Shown piece by piece: positions 36,634 to 45,355 of a DNA stretch of 64,000 bases. Numbering within the stretch: the first letter of the stretch is position 1; the number at the start of each line of letters is the position of its first letter. Origin of the DNA: Frigoribacterium sp. Leaf263 (GTDB taxonomy: Bacteria; Actinomycetota; Actinomycetes; Actinomycetales; Microbacteriaceae); the NCBI RefSeq assembly GCF_001422285.1, contig NZ_LMMO01000005.1, forward strand, positions 67,875 to 131,874, in the 5' to 3' direction. The position numbers and the translations under genes were made by a program. The notes under the pieces were generated by a model. That model had not been told where the DNA came from and did no database searches. It was given only the letters and a program-made list of their open reading frames with translations.

Positions 36634-37236
36634 TCAGCTGCGGGCGAGCACCAGCTCGTTCAGGGGACGACGGCTGCGCGGGGCGGTCTCGCGCTCGGCG
36701 AGGGCGTCGGCCAGCCTCTCGGGGCGGTCGACGACGCCGACGGCGGTCACCGTCAGGGGCTTCATGTTCTCGGGCAGGTCGAAGGCCGCGACCAGGGTCT
36801 CCCACTCGACACCGGCCATCTGGTGCGTGTGCAGTCCCTCGGCCTGCGCCTGCACCGAGAGGTGCGCCACGGCCTGTCCCAGGTCGTACTCCGCCGTCGG
36901 GCGGATGTCGCCCTCGATCGACGACGTCTCGGCGATCGCGACGATCAGGGCCGAGGCGTCGCCGGCCCACGCGGCGTTGAAGCCGACGAGCGCGCCGACG
37001 ATGGCGTCGAAGTGATGCGAGCCGCGCGTCGCGACGATGAATCGGGCCGGCTGGCTGTTGTTGGCCGAGGGCGCCCACCGAGCGGCCTCGAGCAGGGCGT
37101 CGAGCTGCCGTGCGCTCACCGTGGCGGCGGGGTCGAACGAACGGGGGCTCCACCGCTCGGCCAGCGGGCTGACGATCGGCACGCTCGTCTCGGCGGTGCG
37201 CGGGGCTGCAGGTGCGGTGTTCTCGGTGATCGACAT
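36634..37236 (-). CDS. Nitroreductase-family flavoprotein
   Basis: 200 residues. 'ERWSPRSFDPAATVSARQLDALLEAARWAPSANNSQPARFIVATRG' is the FMN-binding R-S-x-R/S and P-S-x-x-N-x-Q-P-W/A signature. 'DLGQAVAHLSVQAQAEGLHTHQMAGVE' is the usual central helix. An FMN-dependent NAD(P)H oxidoreductase acting in the cytosol on quinones, nitro compounds or enones; the physiological substrate is unknown. It is housed between two M60 peptidases on the same strand with gaps of about 110 bp on both sides, so it need not be functionally linked. Confidence 0.92.
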   Translation of the reverse strand: MSITENTAPAAPRTAETSVPIVSPLAERWSPRSFDPAATVSARQLDALLEAARWAPSANNSQPARFIVATRGSHHFDAIVGALVGFNAAWAGDASALIVAIAETSSIEGDIRPTAEYDLGQAVAHLSVQAQAEGLHTHQMAGVEWETLVAAFDLPENMKPLTVTAVGVVDRPERLADALAERETAPRSRRPLNELVLARS

Positions 37237-37347
37237 GGTCTCGGCTTTCTGAGCGGATGGGCGGGACGGGGAGGCGCGTCATCGGGCCACAGACCCTCCA
37301 ACGTCGCCGACCGCGCCCGCCATTCCCCGCAGGCCCACCGCGGCGCG

Positions 37348-39870
37348 TCAGCGGTCGGCGGCGCCCCCGGCGTCGCCGGTCGTGCCGGTCAACGACCAGT
37401 CGAGCCCTCCGCCGACGGGTCCGCCGTCGCGGGGGACGACGACCTCCGGCATCCAGCGCAGCCGGCTGCCGTCGGGCAGGTCGAGGCCGTCCGCCCCGCG
37501 GACCACGAGCGTGAGCGTCCGCCCGTCGTCGCTCAGCACACCCTCGGCGGCGACCACGCTGCGTGAGACGACCCACTGGCGCCCGGGGAGGCGCACCTCG
37601 GTGACCAGCGCCTCCTGCCCGGTCGAGAAGGTCGTCCCCGAGGGCGCGGTGAGCACCAGCTCGGTGTCGAGGGCTCGGACGTCGGAGGTCGCCTCGACCG
37701 TGACGGGGAGCGCCGTGGGCGCGCCTCGCGTCAGGAGGGGCGTGCCGTCGGGCGCGACGGGCAGGAGCGGGCCGTCGGGTGGCGTGGGGACCGCGTCGAC
37801 GGCGACGAGGCGGCCGTCGACGACGCGGAGGTGCTGCGTGGTCGATCCGTTCCGAGACGCCGGCTCCTCGGAGTCCCATCGCGACAGACGACTGGCCGCC
37901 TCGCGGTGTCGGACGGTGAGGTGCCAGCCCTCCCGGATGGTCGTGCCGTCGAAGACCCGGGCCGCCGCGTGGGCGTTCTCGCCGCCGGTCACGCTGAACG
38001 ACTCCCGGGGCCTGCCCCGGCCGTCCGAGACCGTCGCGCCGATGTACTCGGAGCCGAAGCCGGGGTGCGAGGTGTACTCGGTGCCCGCAATCATGCGGAG
38101 CTCGTCGGTGGCCGGCTGGAGCGCGAGGGTCGTCACGACCCTGTCGGACAGACCGCGGAACTCGAGCGACGTGCCCCGCGTGACGGTGACGGGGGTCGAG
38201 AGGACCTCTCGGACGCCCACCTCGTTCACGGCGACGAGGCGCGCCGAGCCGTTCCCCATGCGGGTCGCGTCGAGACCCGTCGCGACCGTGCGGACGCTCC
38301 GGGCGTCGTCGGAGTCGCGGAGATCGCGCGCGGTGGGGGGAGCGTCGAGCCCTCGCCGGCCCAGGGTGACGCTCTCGGCGATCGGATCGAGGGCGCCGAC
38401 GGGCACGCTGAAGCTCGGCATCTCGTGCTCGACGACCGGCTCGCTCGACAGCCTGTTCTCCCAGATGGGCTGCTGCAGGGGAGGTAGATCGGCGAGGACG
38501 GCCCTCGTCGCTTCGTCGAGGGCCATGCCCCACTGCTGGAAGTACTCGGTCAGATCGCGGTCGGCCACCCGTGAGGCCGTGACCGCGAAGAGCTGCCGCT
38601 GCGCCTCGGCGCCGACGGGCTGCGACTCTCCGAGGGCGCGCATGACCCGGTACTCCTGGTTGAGGTGCGCGTAGAAGTCGTCGCCGAAGGCCCGCCGCAG
38701 CTGGTCGTACAGGAAGAGCCGGGTCCAGACGTCGCCCGTCGCCATGTAGTCGCGCTGCTCGATCGGCTGGGCGAAGAACGCGTCGTAGCCGCCGACGAAG
38801 CGGTCGAGGCGATTCCCCCAGCCGGAGGCGGACTGGATGTGCAGCGGCGAGAGGTTGACGAGCACCTCGCCCTGCCCGCCCCAGTTGAAGGTCGGCGTCT
38901 GATAGGTGTGGCCGACCTCGTGCCACCACCCCCAGAGATCGTGGGATGCCATGCGGAACAGGTCGCCGGCCGCCCCCGACCTGACGGGGAACGTGACCCG
39001 CCCGTGGGTCGCGTTCGCGTAGCCGCCGCTGGTGTCGGGGGCGGCGACGTAGATGCGGTGCGGCGCCTTGCGCGACAGGCCCGTGCCGTCGTCGCGCAGG
39101 CCGTAGGTGTCGTTCGTGATCTCGATCATGCGATCCAGATCGGCCACGCGGTCCTCCATGTCGACCTGCACGATGACGGTTCCCGTGAAGTGCGTCTGGA
39201 AGTCGCCGAAGAACCGGTCGCCGATCACCTGCACGAACGGCGCGTCGGCCAGTCGGGCCATCTCTGCGCGGAGCCCGGTGTTCGTCGTCTGCCCGGCGAC
39301 GAAGACGGGCACCGGACGCCCGCCCTCGACGACGACGTCGGCCGAGCCGCCCTCGTCCGTGCTCACGAGGTGCACCATGCCGTCGAGCGGGGAGGTGATC
39401 AGGGTGGGCCCGGGTGCGAGGGTCTGGCTCCACTGGCCCCGTTCGACCCCGCCGTTGAACTTCTCATGGACCCCGATCAGGCCGATCGTGACCGACACGG
39501 CCGGCGCCCCCTCGGGCACGGTGATCGTCAGCTCGTCGCCCGCCGCCGCGAAGCGGCCGGTCGGCTGCAGGTCGCTGTGCCTCATCGAGCGGTTCTCGCG
39601 TGCCTGTGCAGCGCTCGCCGAGCCGAGTCCGTGCACCAGCACGCTGGTCGAGGAGTCGTCGTCGGCGACTCGGATCGAGGTCGGTCGCGGCCCGCCCGGG
39701 AGGGAGGCCGGGGCGGACGACCGGTCGGGCGATGACGTCGACGCCGGGGTCGTCGACGCCGGGGTCGACGACGGTGCGGCCGCGGCCCGGGCGCCCGTCG
39801 AGGCGCCCAACGGGGCCGCCAGTGAGAGCGTCAGGGCGAGAGCGAGCGCCGTGCGGGGGAGGCGGGGCAT
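37348..39870 (-). CDS. Secreted M60/enhancin-like metallopeptidase 2
   Basis: 840 residues from ATG 39870 behind AGAGGACC. A signal peptide (to about 30) and a Thr/Ser/Pro linker precede 'RHSDLQPTGRFAAAGDELTITVPEGA', the M60 N-terminal signature. HEVGH lies at 317-321 with Glu335 as the likely third zinc ligand. A single 'TAPSGTTFSTGQ' module closes the C-terminus; the middle unit of M60 protein 1 is missing, explaining the shorter length. Overall it is collinear with protein 1, indicating gene duplication. No anchor motif is visible, so it is probably secreted. Expected activity is cleavage of mucin-like glycoproteins. Confidence 0.9.
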   Translation of the reverse strand: MPRLPRTALALALTLSLAAPLGASTGARAAAAPSSTPASTTPASTSSPDRSSAPASLPGGPRPTSIRVADDDSSTSVLVHGLGSASAAQARENRSMRHSDLQPTGRFAAAGDELTITVPEGAPAVSVTIGLIGVHEKFNGGVERGQWSQTLAPGPTLITSPLDGMVHLVSTDEGGSADVVVEGGRPVPVFVAGQTTNTGLRAEMARLADAPFVQVIGDRFFGDFQTHFTGTVIVQVDMEDRVADLDRMIEITNDTYGLRDDGTGLSRKAPHRIYVAAPDTSGGYANATHGRVTFPVRSGAAGDLFRMASHDLWGWWHEVGHTYQTPTFNWGGQGEVLVNLSPLHIQSASGWGNRLDRFVGGYDAFFAQPIEQRDYMATGDVWTRLFLYDQLRRAFGDDFYAHLNQEYRVMRALGESQPVGAEAQRQLFAVTASRVADRDLTEYFQQWGMALDEATRAVLADLPPLQQPIWENRLSSEPVVEHEMPSFSVPVGALDPIAESVTLGRRGLDAPPTARDLRDSDDARSVRTVATGLDATRMGNGSARLVAVNEVGVREVLSTPVTVTRGTSLEFRGLSDRVVTTLALQPATDELRMIAGTEYTSHPGFGSEYIGATVSDGRGRPRESFSVTGGENAHAAARVFDGTTIREGWHLTVRHREAASRLSRWDSEEPASRNGSTTQHLRVVDGRLVAVDAVPTPPDGPLLPVAPDGTPLLTRGAPTALPVTVEATSDVRALDTELVLTAPSGTTFSTGQEALVTEVRLPGRQWVVSRSVVAAEGVLSDDGRTLTLVVRGADGLDLPDGSRLRWMPEVVVPRDGGPVGGGLDWSLTGTTGDAGGAADR

Positions 39871-39920
39871 GGATGGTCCTCTGTCCGGGGTGTCGAGACA
39901 CCGCAAAACGAATAGACCTC

Positions 39921-39928
39921 ATGTTACA
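39921..39928 (-). promoter_or_regulatory. TGTAACAT extended -10 of M60 gene 2
   Basis: TGTAACAT on the minus strand, about 50 nt before ATG 39870, next to an ATATATATT tract. Confidence 0.45.
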
Positions 39929-39954
39929 TGATATATATTAAGACTCGACGCGGA

Positions 39955-41058
39955 TCATGAGCCGAGCAGCTCCCGCGCATCGGCGACGAGGCGATCCACG
40001 TGCTCGGGCCGTGTGTCGAACGAGCACATCAGGCGGATCTCCCCGGAGGCGCGGTTCCAGTCGTAGAAGCGGTGAGCCTCGCGCAGCGGCTCGACCACGT
40101 GACGGGGCAGGACGACGAAGACGGCGTTGGCGTCGACGGGTTGCGTGATCGTCACGCCCGGCAGGTCGGCGAGGCCGGTGGCGAGGCGGGAGGCCATGCC
40201 GTTCGCCTGGGCGGCCGATCGCAGCCAGAGGTCGTCGTCGAGCATCGCCAGGAACTGCGCCGACACGAATCGCATCTTCGAGAGCAGCTGCGCGTCCATC
40301 TTGCGGAGGAAGACCAGGCCGGCCCGCGCCTCCTCCGAGAACGTCACGACCGACTCCCCGAGCACGAGGCCGTTCTTCGTGCCGCCCAGCGAGACCGAGT
40401 CGACCCCGGCGTCACGGGTCAGGGCACGGAGCGGGACGCCGAGCGAGGCGGCCGCGTTGGCGAGACGCGCCCCGTCGAGGTGGACCCGCATGCCGAGCGC
40501 ATGCGCGTGATCGGTGATCGCCCGGATCTCGTCGGGGGTGTAGACGGTGCCGAGCTCGGTGCTCTGGGTGATCGTCACGGCGAGGGGCTGGGGTCGCTGC
40601 TGGTCTCCCCAGCCGTGGGCCTGGCGGTCGATCAGCTCGGGCGTGAGCTTGCCGTCGGGTGTCGGGACGGTCAGCAGCTTGATGCCGCCGAGCCGCTCGG
40701 GCGCCCCGCCCTCGTCGGTGTAGACGTGGGCGGTCGCGGCGCAGATGACAGCCGACCAGCGGGGTGTCAGCGCCTGGAGGGCGGCGACGTTCGCGCCCGT
40801 GCCCGTGACCACGGGGTCGATCGACGAGCCCTCGCCGAACGTCTCGATCACGACCTCCGCCAGTCGGGCCGTGTAGGGGTCGGCGCCGTACGAGCCGACG
40901 TGGCCGCCGTTGGCGTCGAGGATCGCCTGCATCACCTCGGGGTGCGCGCCGGCGTAGTTGTCGGAGGCGAACGAGTGGGCCGAGGGGTCGTGGAGTCGCG
41001 TCACCCCTCCATCTTCGACCACCGGGACGACGAGGAGGCGCGCATCCGCTCTCGACAT
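39955..41058 (-). CDS. ltaE: Low-specificity L-threonine aldolase
   Basis: 367 residues, fold-type I PLP enzyme. 'SFASDNYAGAHPEVMQAILDANGGHVGSYGADPYTARLAEVV' and 'VHLDGARLANAAASLGVPL' are family signatures, and the PLP lysine is Lys228 in 'SLGGTKNGLVLGE'. It cleaves threonine or allo-threonine to glycine and acetaldehyde. ATG 41058 has GGAGA upstream. It is divergent from the sugar aminotransferase with only 49 bp between them, so their promoters overlap. An 11-bp GAGGAGGCGCG copy lies in its first codons (41032-41042). No functional link to glycan genes is apparent. Confidence 0.92.
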   Translation of the reverse strand: MSRADARLLVVPVVEDGGVTRLHDPSAHSFASDNYAGAHPEVMQAILDANGGHVGSYGADPYTARLAEVVIETFGEGSSIDPVVTGTGANVAALQALTPRWSAVICAATAHVYTDEGGAPERLGGIKLLTVPTPDGKLTPELIDRQAHGWGDQQRPQPLAVTITQSTELGTVYTPDEIRAITDHAHALGMRVHLDGARLANAAASLGVPLRALTRDAGVDSVSLGGTKNGLVLGESVVTFSEEARAGLVFLRKMDAQLLSKMRFVSAQFLAMLDDDLWLRSAAQANGMASRLATGLADLPGVTITQPVDANAVFVVLPRHVVEPLREAHRFYDWNRASGEIRLMCSFDTRPEHVDRLVADARELLGS

Positions 41059-41072
41059 GAGTCTCCGTCATC

Positions 41073-41080
41073 TGTAGTAT
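41073..41080 (+). promoter_or_regulatory. TGTAGTAT extended -10 of aminotransferase gene
   Basis: TGTAGTAT lies 27 nt before ATG 41108. AAGGAG at 41097-41102 is the ribosome site. An AT-rich stretch follows. Confidence 0.5.
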
Positions 41081-41107
41081 CCGTATGTCATATACAGAAG
41101 GAGTCTC

Positions 41108-42247
41108 ATGGGATCCCGCATCCACCTGTCCGCACCCGACGTCGGCGACGCCGAGCGCGACGCCGTCGACCGGGCCCTCCGCTCGGGCTGGGTCGCACCG
41201 CTCGGCCCCGAGGTCGACGCGTTCGAGCGCGAGGTGGCCACGCGGGTCGGAGTCGACCACGGCGTCGCGTTGTCCTCCGGCACCGCCGCCCTGCATCTGG
41301 GTCTCCGCGGCCTCCGCGTGGCTCCGGGCTCGCTCGTCGTGACCGCGTCCTTCACCTTCGCCGCCACGGCCAACGCCGCGGTCCACGCCGGCGCCGTGCC
41401 CTACTTCGTCGACTGCGACCCCGACACGGGCGAGCTGGACCCCGCGCTCCTCGACGAGGCCCTGACGGCGCTCGCCGCATCGGGGCGCCCCGTCTCCGCC
41501 GTCCTGCCCGTCGACGTCTACGGGCGCGTGGCCGATCTCGAGCGCATCGAGGCCGTCTCGACCGCTCACGGCGTGCCGGTGCTCTGCGACAGCGCCGAGT
41601 CGTTCGGGGCCGTCCGGGGCGGTCGGGCCGCCGGCTCGTTCGGCCGGGCATCGGCCGTGTCGTTCAACGGCAACAAGATCATGACCACGTCGGGCGGCGG
41701 GATGCTCCTCACCGACGATGGCGACCTCGCCGCCGACGCGCGGCGGGTGGCCAGCCAGGCGCGCCTCCCCGTCGCCCACTACGAGCACGACGAGATCGGG
41801 TACAACTACCGGCTCAGCAACATCCTCGCGGCCCTCGGGCGGGCCCAGCTGACCCGGCTCGACGGGATGATCGCCCGGCGGCACGAAGTCCGGGCCCGGT
41901 ACCGCGAGCTGCTGGCCGATCGACCCGGGGTGCGGATCCTGCACGACGATGGGGCCGACGGCGACGACAACGCCTGGCTGACCTCGGTCGTCTTCGACGA
42001 CCCGACGGCCGTCACGAGCGTCGGGGCCGCTCTCGCCGCGGACGCCATAGAGACCCGGCGTCTCTGGAAGCCCCTGCACCTCCAGCCGGTCTTCGCCGCG
42101 ACCGGGCGGCTCGTCACGGGGGCCGCCGAGTCGCTCTTCGACCGCGGCCTGACCCTCCCGAGCGGTTCGGTGCTCGGCGACGACGACCTCGATCGCGTGG
42201 GCTCGCGCCTGACGGCCGCCCTCGATGCGGCGGGCGTCCGTGCGTGA
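41108..42247 (+). CDS. DegT/DnrJ-family sugar aminotransferase (PglE-like)
   Basis: 379 residues. PLP-dependent nucleotide-sugar aminotransferase with 'LSSGTAALHLGLRGL', 'CDSAESFGAVRGGR' and PLP Lys190 in 'SFNGNKIMTTSGGGMLL'. 'DEIGYNYRLSNILAALGRAQL' is the usual contact loop. It would transfer an amino group from glutamate to a UDP-4-keto-6-deoxy sugar, as PglE does in bacillosamine synthesis. The next gene overlaps by 23 nt and encodes a PglC-type transferase, which supports this reading. No 4,6-dehydratase is in the window, so the substrate would come from elsewhere. Confidence 0.88.
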   Translation: MGSRIHLSAPDVGDAERDAVDRALRSGWVAPLGPEVDAFEREVATRVGVDHGVALSSGTAALHLGLRGLRVAPGSLVVTASFTFAATANAAVHAGAVPYFVDCDPDTGELDPALLDEALTALAASGRPVSAVLPVDVYGRVADLERIEAVSTAHGVPVLCDSAESFGAVRGGRAAGSFGRASAVSFNGNKIMTTSGGGMLLTDDGDLAADARRVASQARLPVAHYEHDEIGYNYRLSNILAALGRAQLTRLDGMIARRHEVRARYRELLADRPGVRILHDDGADGDDNAWLTSVVFDDPTAVTSVGAALAADAIETRRLWKPLHLQPVFAATGRLVTGAAESLFDRGLTLPSGSVLGDDDLDRVGSRLTAALDAAGVRA

Positions 42248-42869
42248 CGTCGGGCGAGCGGGCCGTGCCGCCCGTCGCGCCGCCGACGTCGTCGTCGCCG
42301 CAGCCGCCCTCGTCGTGCTCTCGCCCGTCCTCCTCCTCACGGCGGCGGCCGTCGGGGCGGCGCTCGGTCGGCCGGTGCTCTTCCGGCAGGAGCGGGTCGG
42401 CCGAGGCGGACGGGTCTTCCGGTTGCGGAAGTTCCGCAGCATGCTCCCGGTGGACGAGGCCCGGGGGCTCGTCTCCGACGCGGATCGCCTCACCCCCTTC
42501 GGCCGTCTGCTCCGCTCGACGAGCCTCGACGAGCTGCCGGGTCTCGTCAACGTCCTCGTCGGGGACATGAGCCTGGTCGGACCCCGCCCCCTGCCGCCGG
42601 TCTACCTCGACCGCTACACCCCCGAGCAGGCGAGGAGGCACGAGGTCGCCCCGGTCCTCACCGGACTCGCGCAGGTGGCCGGTCGCAACACCCTCTCGTG
42701 GGACGACCGGCTGGCTCTCGACGTCCGGTACGTCGATGAGGCGTCGCCGCTGCTCGACGCGCGGATCCTCCTGCGGACCGTCCGGGTCGTGCTCTCCCGC
42801 GAGGGGGTCTCCGCCGAGGGTTCGGCGACGATGACCGAGTTCCGGGGGACGGGCGGGAGCGCCGCCTGA
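42225..42869 (+). CDS. Monotopic phosphoglycosyl transferase, PglC type
   Basis: 214 residues. One re-entrant hydrophobic helix (about 20-45) precedes the bacterial sugar transferase domain: 'VLFRQERVGRGGRVFRLRKFRSM', catalytic dyad Asp102-Glu103 in 'STSLDELPGLVNVLVGDMSLVGPRPL' and 'TGLAQVAGRNTLSWDDRLALDVRYVDE'. That last segment is close to PglC (UDP-diNAcBac phosphotransferase) rather than the larger WbaP. It attaches the first sugar phosphate to undecaprenyl phosphate. Starts are ATG 42225 or GTG 42240; both overlap the aminotransferase, so translation is coupled. Confidence 0.88.
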   Translation: MRRASVRDVGRAGRAARRAADVVVAAAALVVLSPVLLLTAAAVGAALGRPVLFRQERVGRGGRVFRLRKFRSMLPVDEARGLVSDADRLTPFGRLLRSTSLDELPGLVNVLVGDMSLVGPRPLPPVYLDRYTPEQARRHEVAPVLTGLAQVAGRNTLSWDDRLALDVRYVDEASPLLDARILLRTVRVVLSREGVSAEGSATMTEFRGTGGSAA

Positions 42870-42891
42870 TCCCGTCGTCGGCGGTCTGCAC

Positions 42892-42897
42892 CAAGAT
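42892..42897 (+). promoter_or_regulatory. Leaderless -10 (CAAGAT) of AEC gene
   Basis: CAAGAT followed by 6 nt and ATG 42904. Confidence 0.3.
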
Positions 42898-42903
42898 GGG
42901 TGC

Positions 42904-43824
42904 ATGGGCGGAGTGCTGATCGGGTTCGGGATCATCGGGGCGGTGATCGCCGTCGGCTACGTCGTCGGTCGCATCGACCTCCTCGGGCCGCAGGGGCACC
43001 ACGTGCTCTCGCGCATGGTGTTCTTCGTCCTGACCCCGTGCCTGCTGTTCACGACGATCTCGCAGGCCGACGTCCACGTCCTGTTCTCGCGCCTCCTCGT
43101 CGTCAGCGCCGCCGCCTCGCTCGTGGCGGCCGTCATCTCGGTGCTGGTGCTGAAGCTCGTCCTGAAACGGACGGCGGCCGAGACGGCCATCGGCACGATG
43201 GGAGGCGCGTACGTGAACGCGAACAACATCGGCCTCCCCGTCGCCACCTACGTGCTGGGCAGCGCGACCTTCGTGGCGCCCGTCCTGCTCTTCCAGCTGC
43301 TGGTGATCACGCCGATCGTGCTCGCGGTGATGGACACGGCGACCAACCGGGGCAGCAGTCTGGGGCGCACCATCGCCCGGCCGTTCACGAACCCGCTGCT
43401 GATCGGCTCGGCCCTCGGGGTCGTCGTGGCGGTGACGGGGCTCGAGATCCCCGAGCCGGTGATGCAGCCGTTCGTGCTGGTGGGCGGCGCCGCCGTCCCG
43501 GTCGTGCTCATCTCGTTCGGCATGTCGCTGGTGGGGTCGCGACCCCTGCAGGCCCGCGAGGGTCGCGCCGACGTCGTGCTCGCGACCGTGCTCAAGCTGG
43601 TGGTCATGCCGCTCGTGGCCTGGCTGCTCGGCGCCTTCGTCTTCGGCTTCGAGGGGCACGAGCTGTTCGTGGCCGTCGTGCTCGCGGGGCTGCCGTCGGC
43701 GCAGAACGTCTTCAACTACGCGCAGCGCTACCGCACGGGGGTGGTCGTGGCCCGTGACACGGTGCTCGTCACGACGATCGTCGCCGTGCCGGTGCTCGTC
43801 GTCATCGCCGCCCTGCTGGCGTAG
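42904..43824 (+). CDS. AEC-family transporter
   Basis: 306 residues with about ten helices in two similar halves. The half-ends 'AYVNANNIGLPVATYVLG' and 'AGLPSAQNVFNYAQRY' are the broken-helix N-rich motifs of the auxin efflux carrier / malonate-malate transporter family (AEC). Cytoplasmic membrane; likely a small organic acid carrier. No ribosome site; ATG 42904 is behind CAAGAT. It sits among glycan genes and exoIII without an evident partner. Confidence 0.9.
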   Translation: MGGVLIGFGIIGAVIAVGYVVGRIDLLGPQGHHVLSRMVFFVLTPCLLFTTISQADVHVLFSRLLVVSAAASLVAAVISVLVLKLVLKRTAAETAIGTMGGAYVNANNIGLPVATYVLGSATFVAPVLLFQLLVITPIVLAVMDTATNRGSSLGRTIARPFTNPLLIGSALGVVVAVTGLEIPEPVMQPFVLVGGAAVPVVLISFGMSLVGSRPLQAREGRADVVLATVLKLVVMPLVAWLLGAFVFGFEGHELFVAVVLAGLPSAQNVFNYAQRYRTGVVVARDTVLVTTIVAVPVLVVIAALLA

Positions 43825-43857
43825 CCGTCGCCGTCGCGGCGGGTGGGCCGCGTCGGA

Positions 43858-44694
43858 TCAGAAGATCATCGGCCTGTCGTCGTCGAGCTCGGTGTCGAGA
43901 TCGAGATCCACGACGACCGGCACGTGGTCGCTCGGGGCGTCGCCCTTGCGCTCGTCGCGGTGGATGGCGGCCGAGGTCACGAGATCCGCGAAGGCGCTCG
44001 AGCCCATGATGAAGTCGATCCGCATGCCCTCGTTCTTGGGGAACCGGAGCTGCTTGTAGTCCCAGTAGGTGTAGCCCGTGGGGATCCGCGGGCGGACGAC
44101 GTCGGACAGCCCGACCTCCTCGAAGCGGGCGAAGGCCTCGCGCTCCGGCGCGCTGACGTGCGTGCTGCCGGCGAAGACCGACATGTCCCACACGTCGGAG
44201 TCGAGGGGCGCGACGTTCCAGTCGCCCATCAGGGCCAGGGGCAGGTCGGGCGTCTCGGCGAGCCAGGCCCGCGTCTCGTCGGCCAGCCGGGCCAGCCAGT
44301 CGAGCTTGTAGTCGTAGTGCGGGTCGCCGAGCTCGCGACCATTGGGCACGTAGAGGCTCCAGAGCCGGACGCCCTCGACGGTCACGCCGATGGCCCGGGC
44401 CTCCTTCGGCTGATCGGCGCCCTCGTGGCCCTTGGCGAAGCCGGGCTGCGACGGGAAGGTGATCTCGACGTCGTCCATCGGGAGCCTGCTGGCGAACGCG
44501 ACGCCGTTCCACTGGCTGAGACCGTGCAGCTCGACCTCGTAGCCGGCCTCGCGGAACGCGTCGAACGGGAACTGCTCGGGCTTGCACTTGATCTCCTGCA
44601 GGCCGACGACGTCGACGTCCTCACGCACCAGCCAGTCGACGACACGGCCTGCTCGGGCGCGGACGGAGTTGACGTTCCAGGTGGCGACTCGCAT
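43858..44694 (-). CDS. xth: Exodeoxyribonuclease III
   Basis: 278 residues. AP endonuclease/exonuclease fold: 'RVATWNVNSVRARAGRVVDWL', Mg-binding Glu in 'VVGLQEIKCKPEQFP', 'GDWNVAPLDSDVWD', and catalytic 'SDHVPVVVDLD'. It cleaves abasic sites and degrades duplex DNA 3' ends in base-excision repair. ATG 44694 lies 7 nt after TAGCGT and has no ribosome site. Length and motifs are normal. Confidence 0.95.
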   Translation of the reverse strand: MRVATWNVNSVRARAGRVVDWLVREDVDVVGLQEIKCKPEQFPFDAFREAGYEVELHGLSQWNGVAFASRLPMDDVEITFPSQPGFAKGHEGADQPKEARAIGVTVEGVRLWSLYVPNGRELGDPHYDYKLDWLARLADETRAWLAETPDLPLALMGDWNVAPLDSDVWDMSVFAGSTHVSAPEREAFARFEEVGLSDVVRPRIPTGYTYWDYKQLRFPKNEGMRIDFIMGSSAFADLVTSAAIHRDERKGDAPSDHVPVVVDLDLDTELDDDRPMIF

Positions 44695-44701
44695 GTCGAC
44701 C

Positions 44702-44707
44702 ACGCTA
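44702..44707 (-). promoter_or_regulatory. Leaderless -10 (TAGCGT) of exoIII
   Basis: TAGCGT on the minus strand with 7 nt to ATG 44694. Confidence 0.4.
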
Positions 44708-44790
44708 CCGGGGAGGCGCGGCGACAGCCCCCGACGGAGCCCTCGACGACGGGGGACCGGCGGCCTCGATGCCTGTGGAGGGGTCTGCCG

Positions 44791-44796
44791 TACCAT
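44791..44796 (+). promoter_or_regulatory. Leaderless -10 (TACCAT) of pyrE
   Basis: TACCAT followed by 7 nt and GTG 44804. It decides the start over ATG 44795, which falls inside the promoter. Confidence 0.45.
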
Positions 44797-44803
44797 GTGG
44801 GTC

Positions 44804-45355
44804 GTGACCGACGCACGCACCCAGCTCATCGACTTCATCAGCTCCGAGGCCGTCTTCCACGGCGACTTCACGCTCACGAGCGGCAAGAAGGCGACCTACT
44901 ACATCGACCTCCGCAAGGTCAGCCTCGACCACCGCGTCGCGCCGCTGATCGGCCGGGTCATGGTCGACCTCATCGACGGGGTCCCCGACGTGTTCGCCGT
45001 CGGCGGGCTGACCATGGGCGCCGACCCCATCGCGGCCGCCGTGCTGCACCAGGGCGTCGCCCTCGGCAAGGACTACGACGCCTTCGTCGTGCGCAAGGAG
45101 CCGAAGGACCACGGCCGGGGCAAGCAGGTCGAGGGCCCCGAGCTCGCCGGCAAGCGCGTCATCGTGCTCGAGGACACCTCGACGACCGGTGGGTCCCCCC
45201 TCGCCGCCGCGAAGGCGCTCGAGGCCGTCGGCGCGGTGATCGCCGCCGTGGCCGTCGTCGTCGACCGCAGCACCGGCGCCCGAGAGGTGATCGAGGCCGC
45301 GGGCTATCCCTACCTCGCCGCCATCGGCCTGGACGATCTCGGGTTGCAGCCGTGA
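44804..45355 (+). CDS. pyrE: Orotate phosphoribosyltransferase
   Basis: 183 residues from GTG 44804. 'DFTLTSGKKATYYIDLRKVSLDHRVAPLIG', 'AVGGLTMGADPIAAAVL', 'FVVRKEPKDHGRGKQVEGPELAGKRVIVLEDTSTTGGSPLAAAKAL' (PRPP loop EDTSTTGGS) are diagnostic. It makes OMP from orotate and PRPP. The downstream Pro/Ala-rich gene overlaps it as GTGA and so depends on its translation. Confidence 0.97.
   Translation: MTDARTQLIDFISSEAVFHGDFTLTSGKKATYYIDLRKVSLDHRVAPLIGRVMVDLIDGVPDVFAVGGLTMGADPIAAAVLHQGVALGKDYDAFVVRKEPKDHGRGKQVEGPELAGKRVIVLEDTSTTGGSPLAAAKALEAVGAVIAAVAVVVDRSTGAREVIEAAGYPYLAAIGLDDLGLQP

Noticed and set aside
36617-39433. 938-codon minus frame overlapping M60-2 and nitroreductase
   Set aside because: Arg/His-rich, out of frame with both recognised proteins.
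33072-39870. Toxin or phage enhancin island
   Set aside because: No phage genes, integrase, att sites or base-composition break; codon use matches neighbours.
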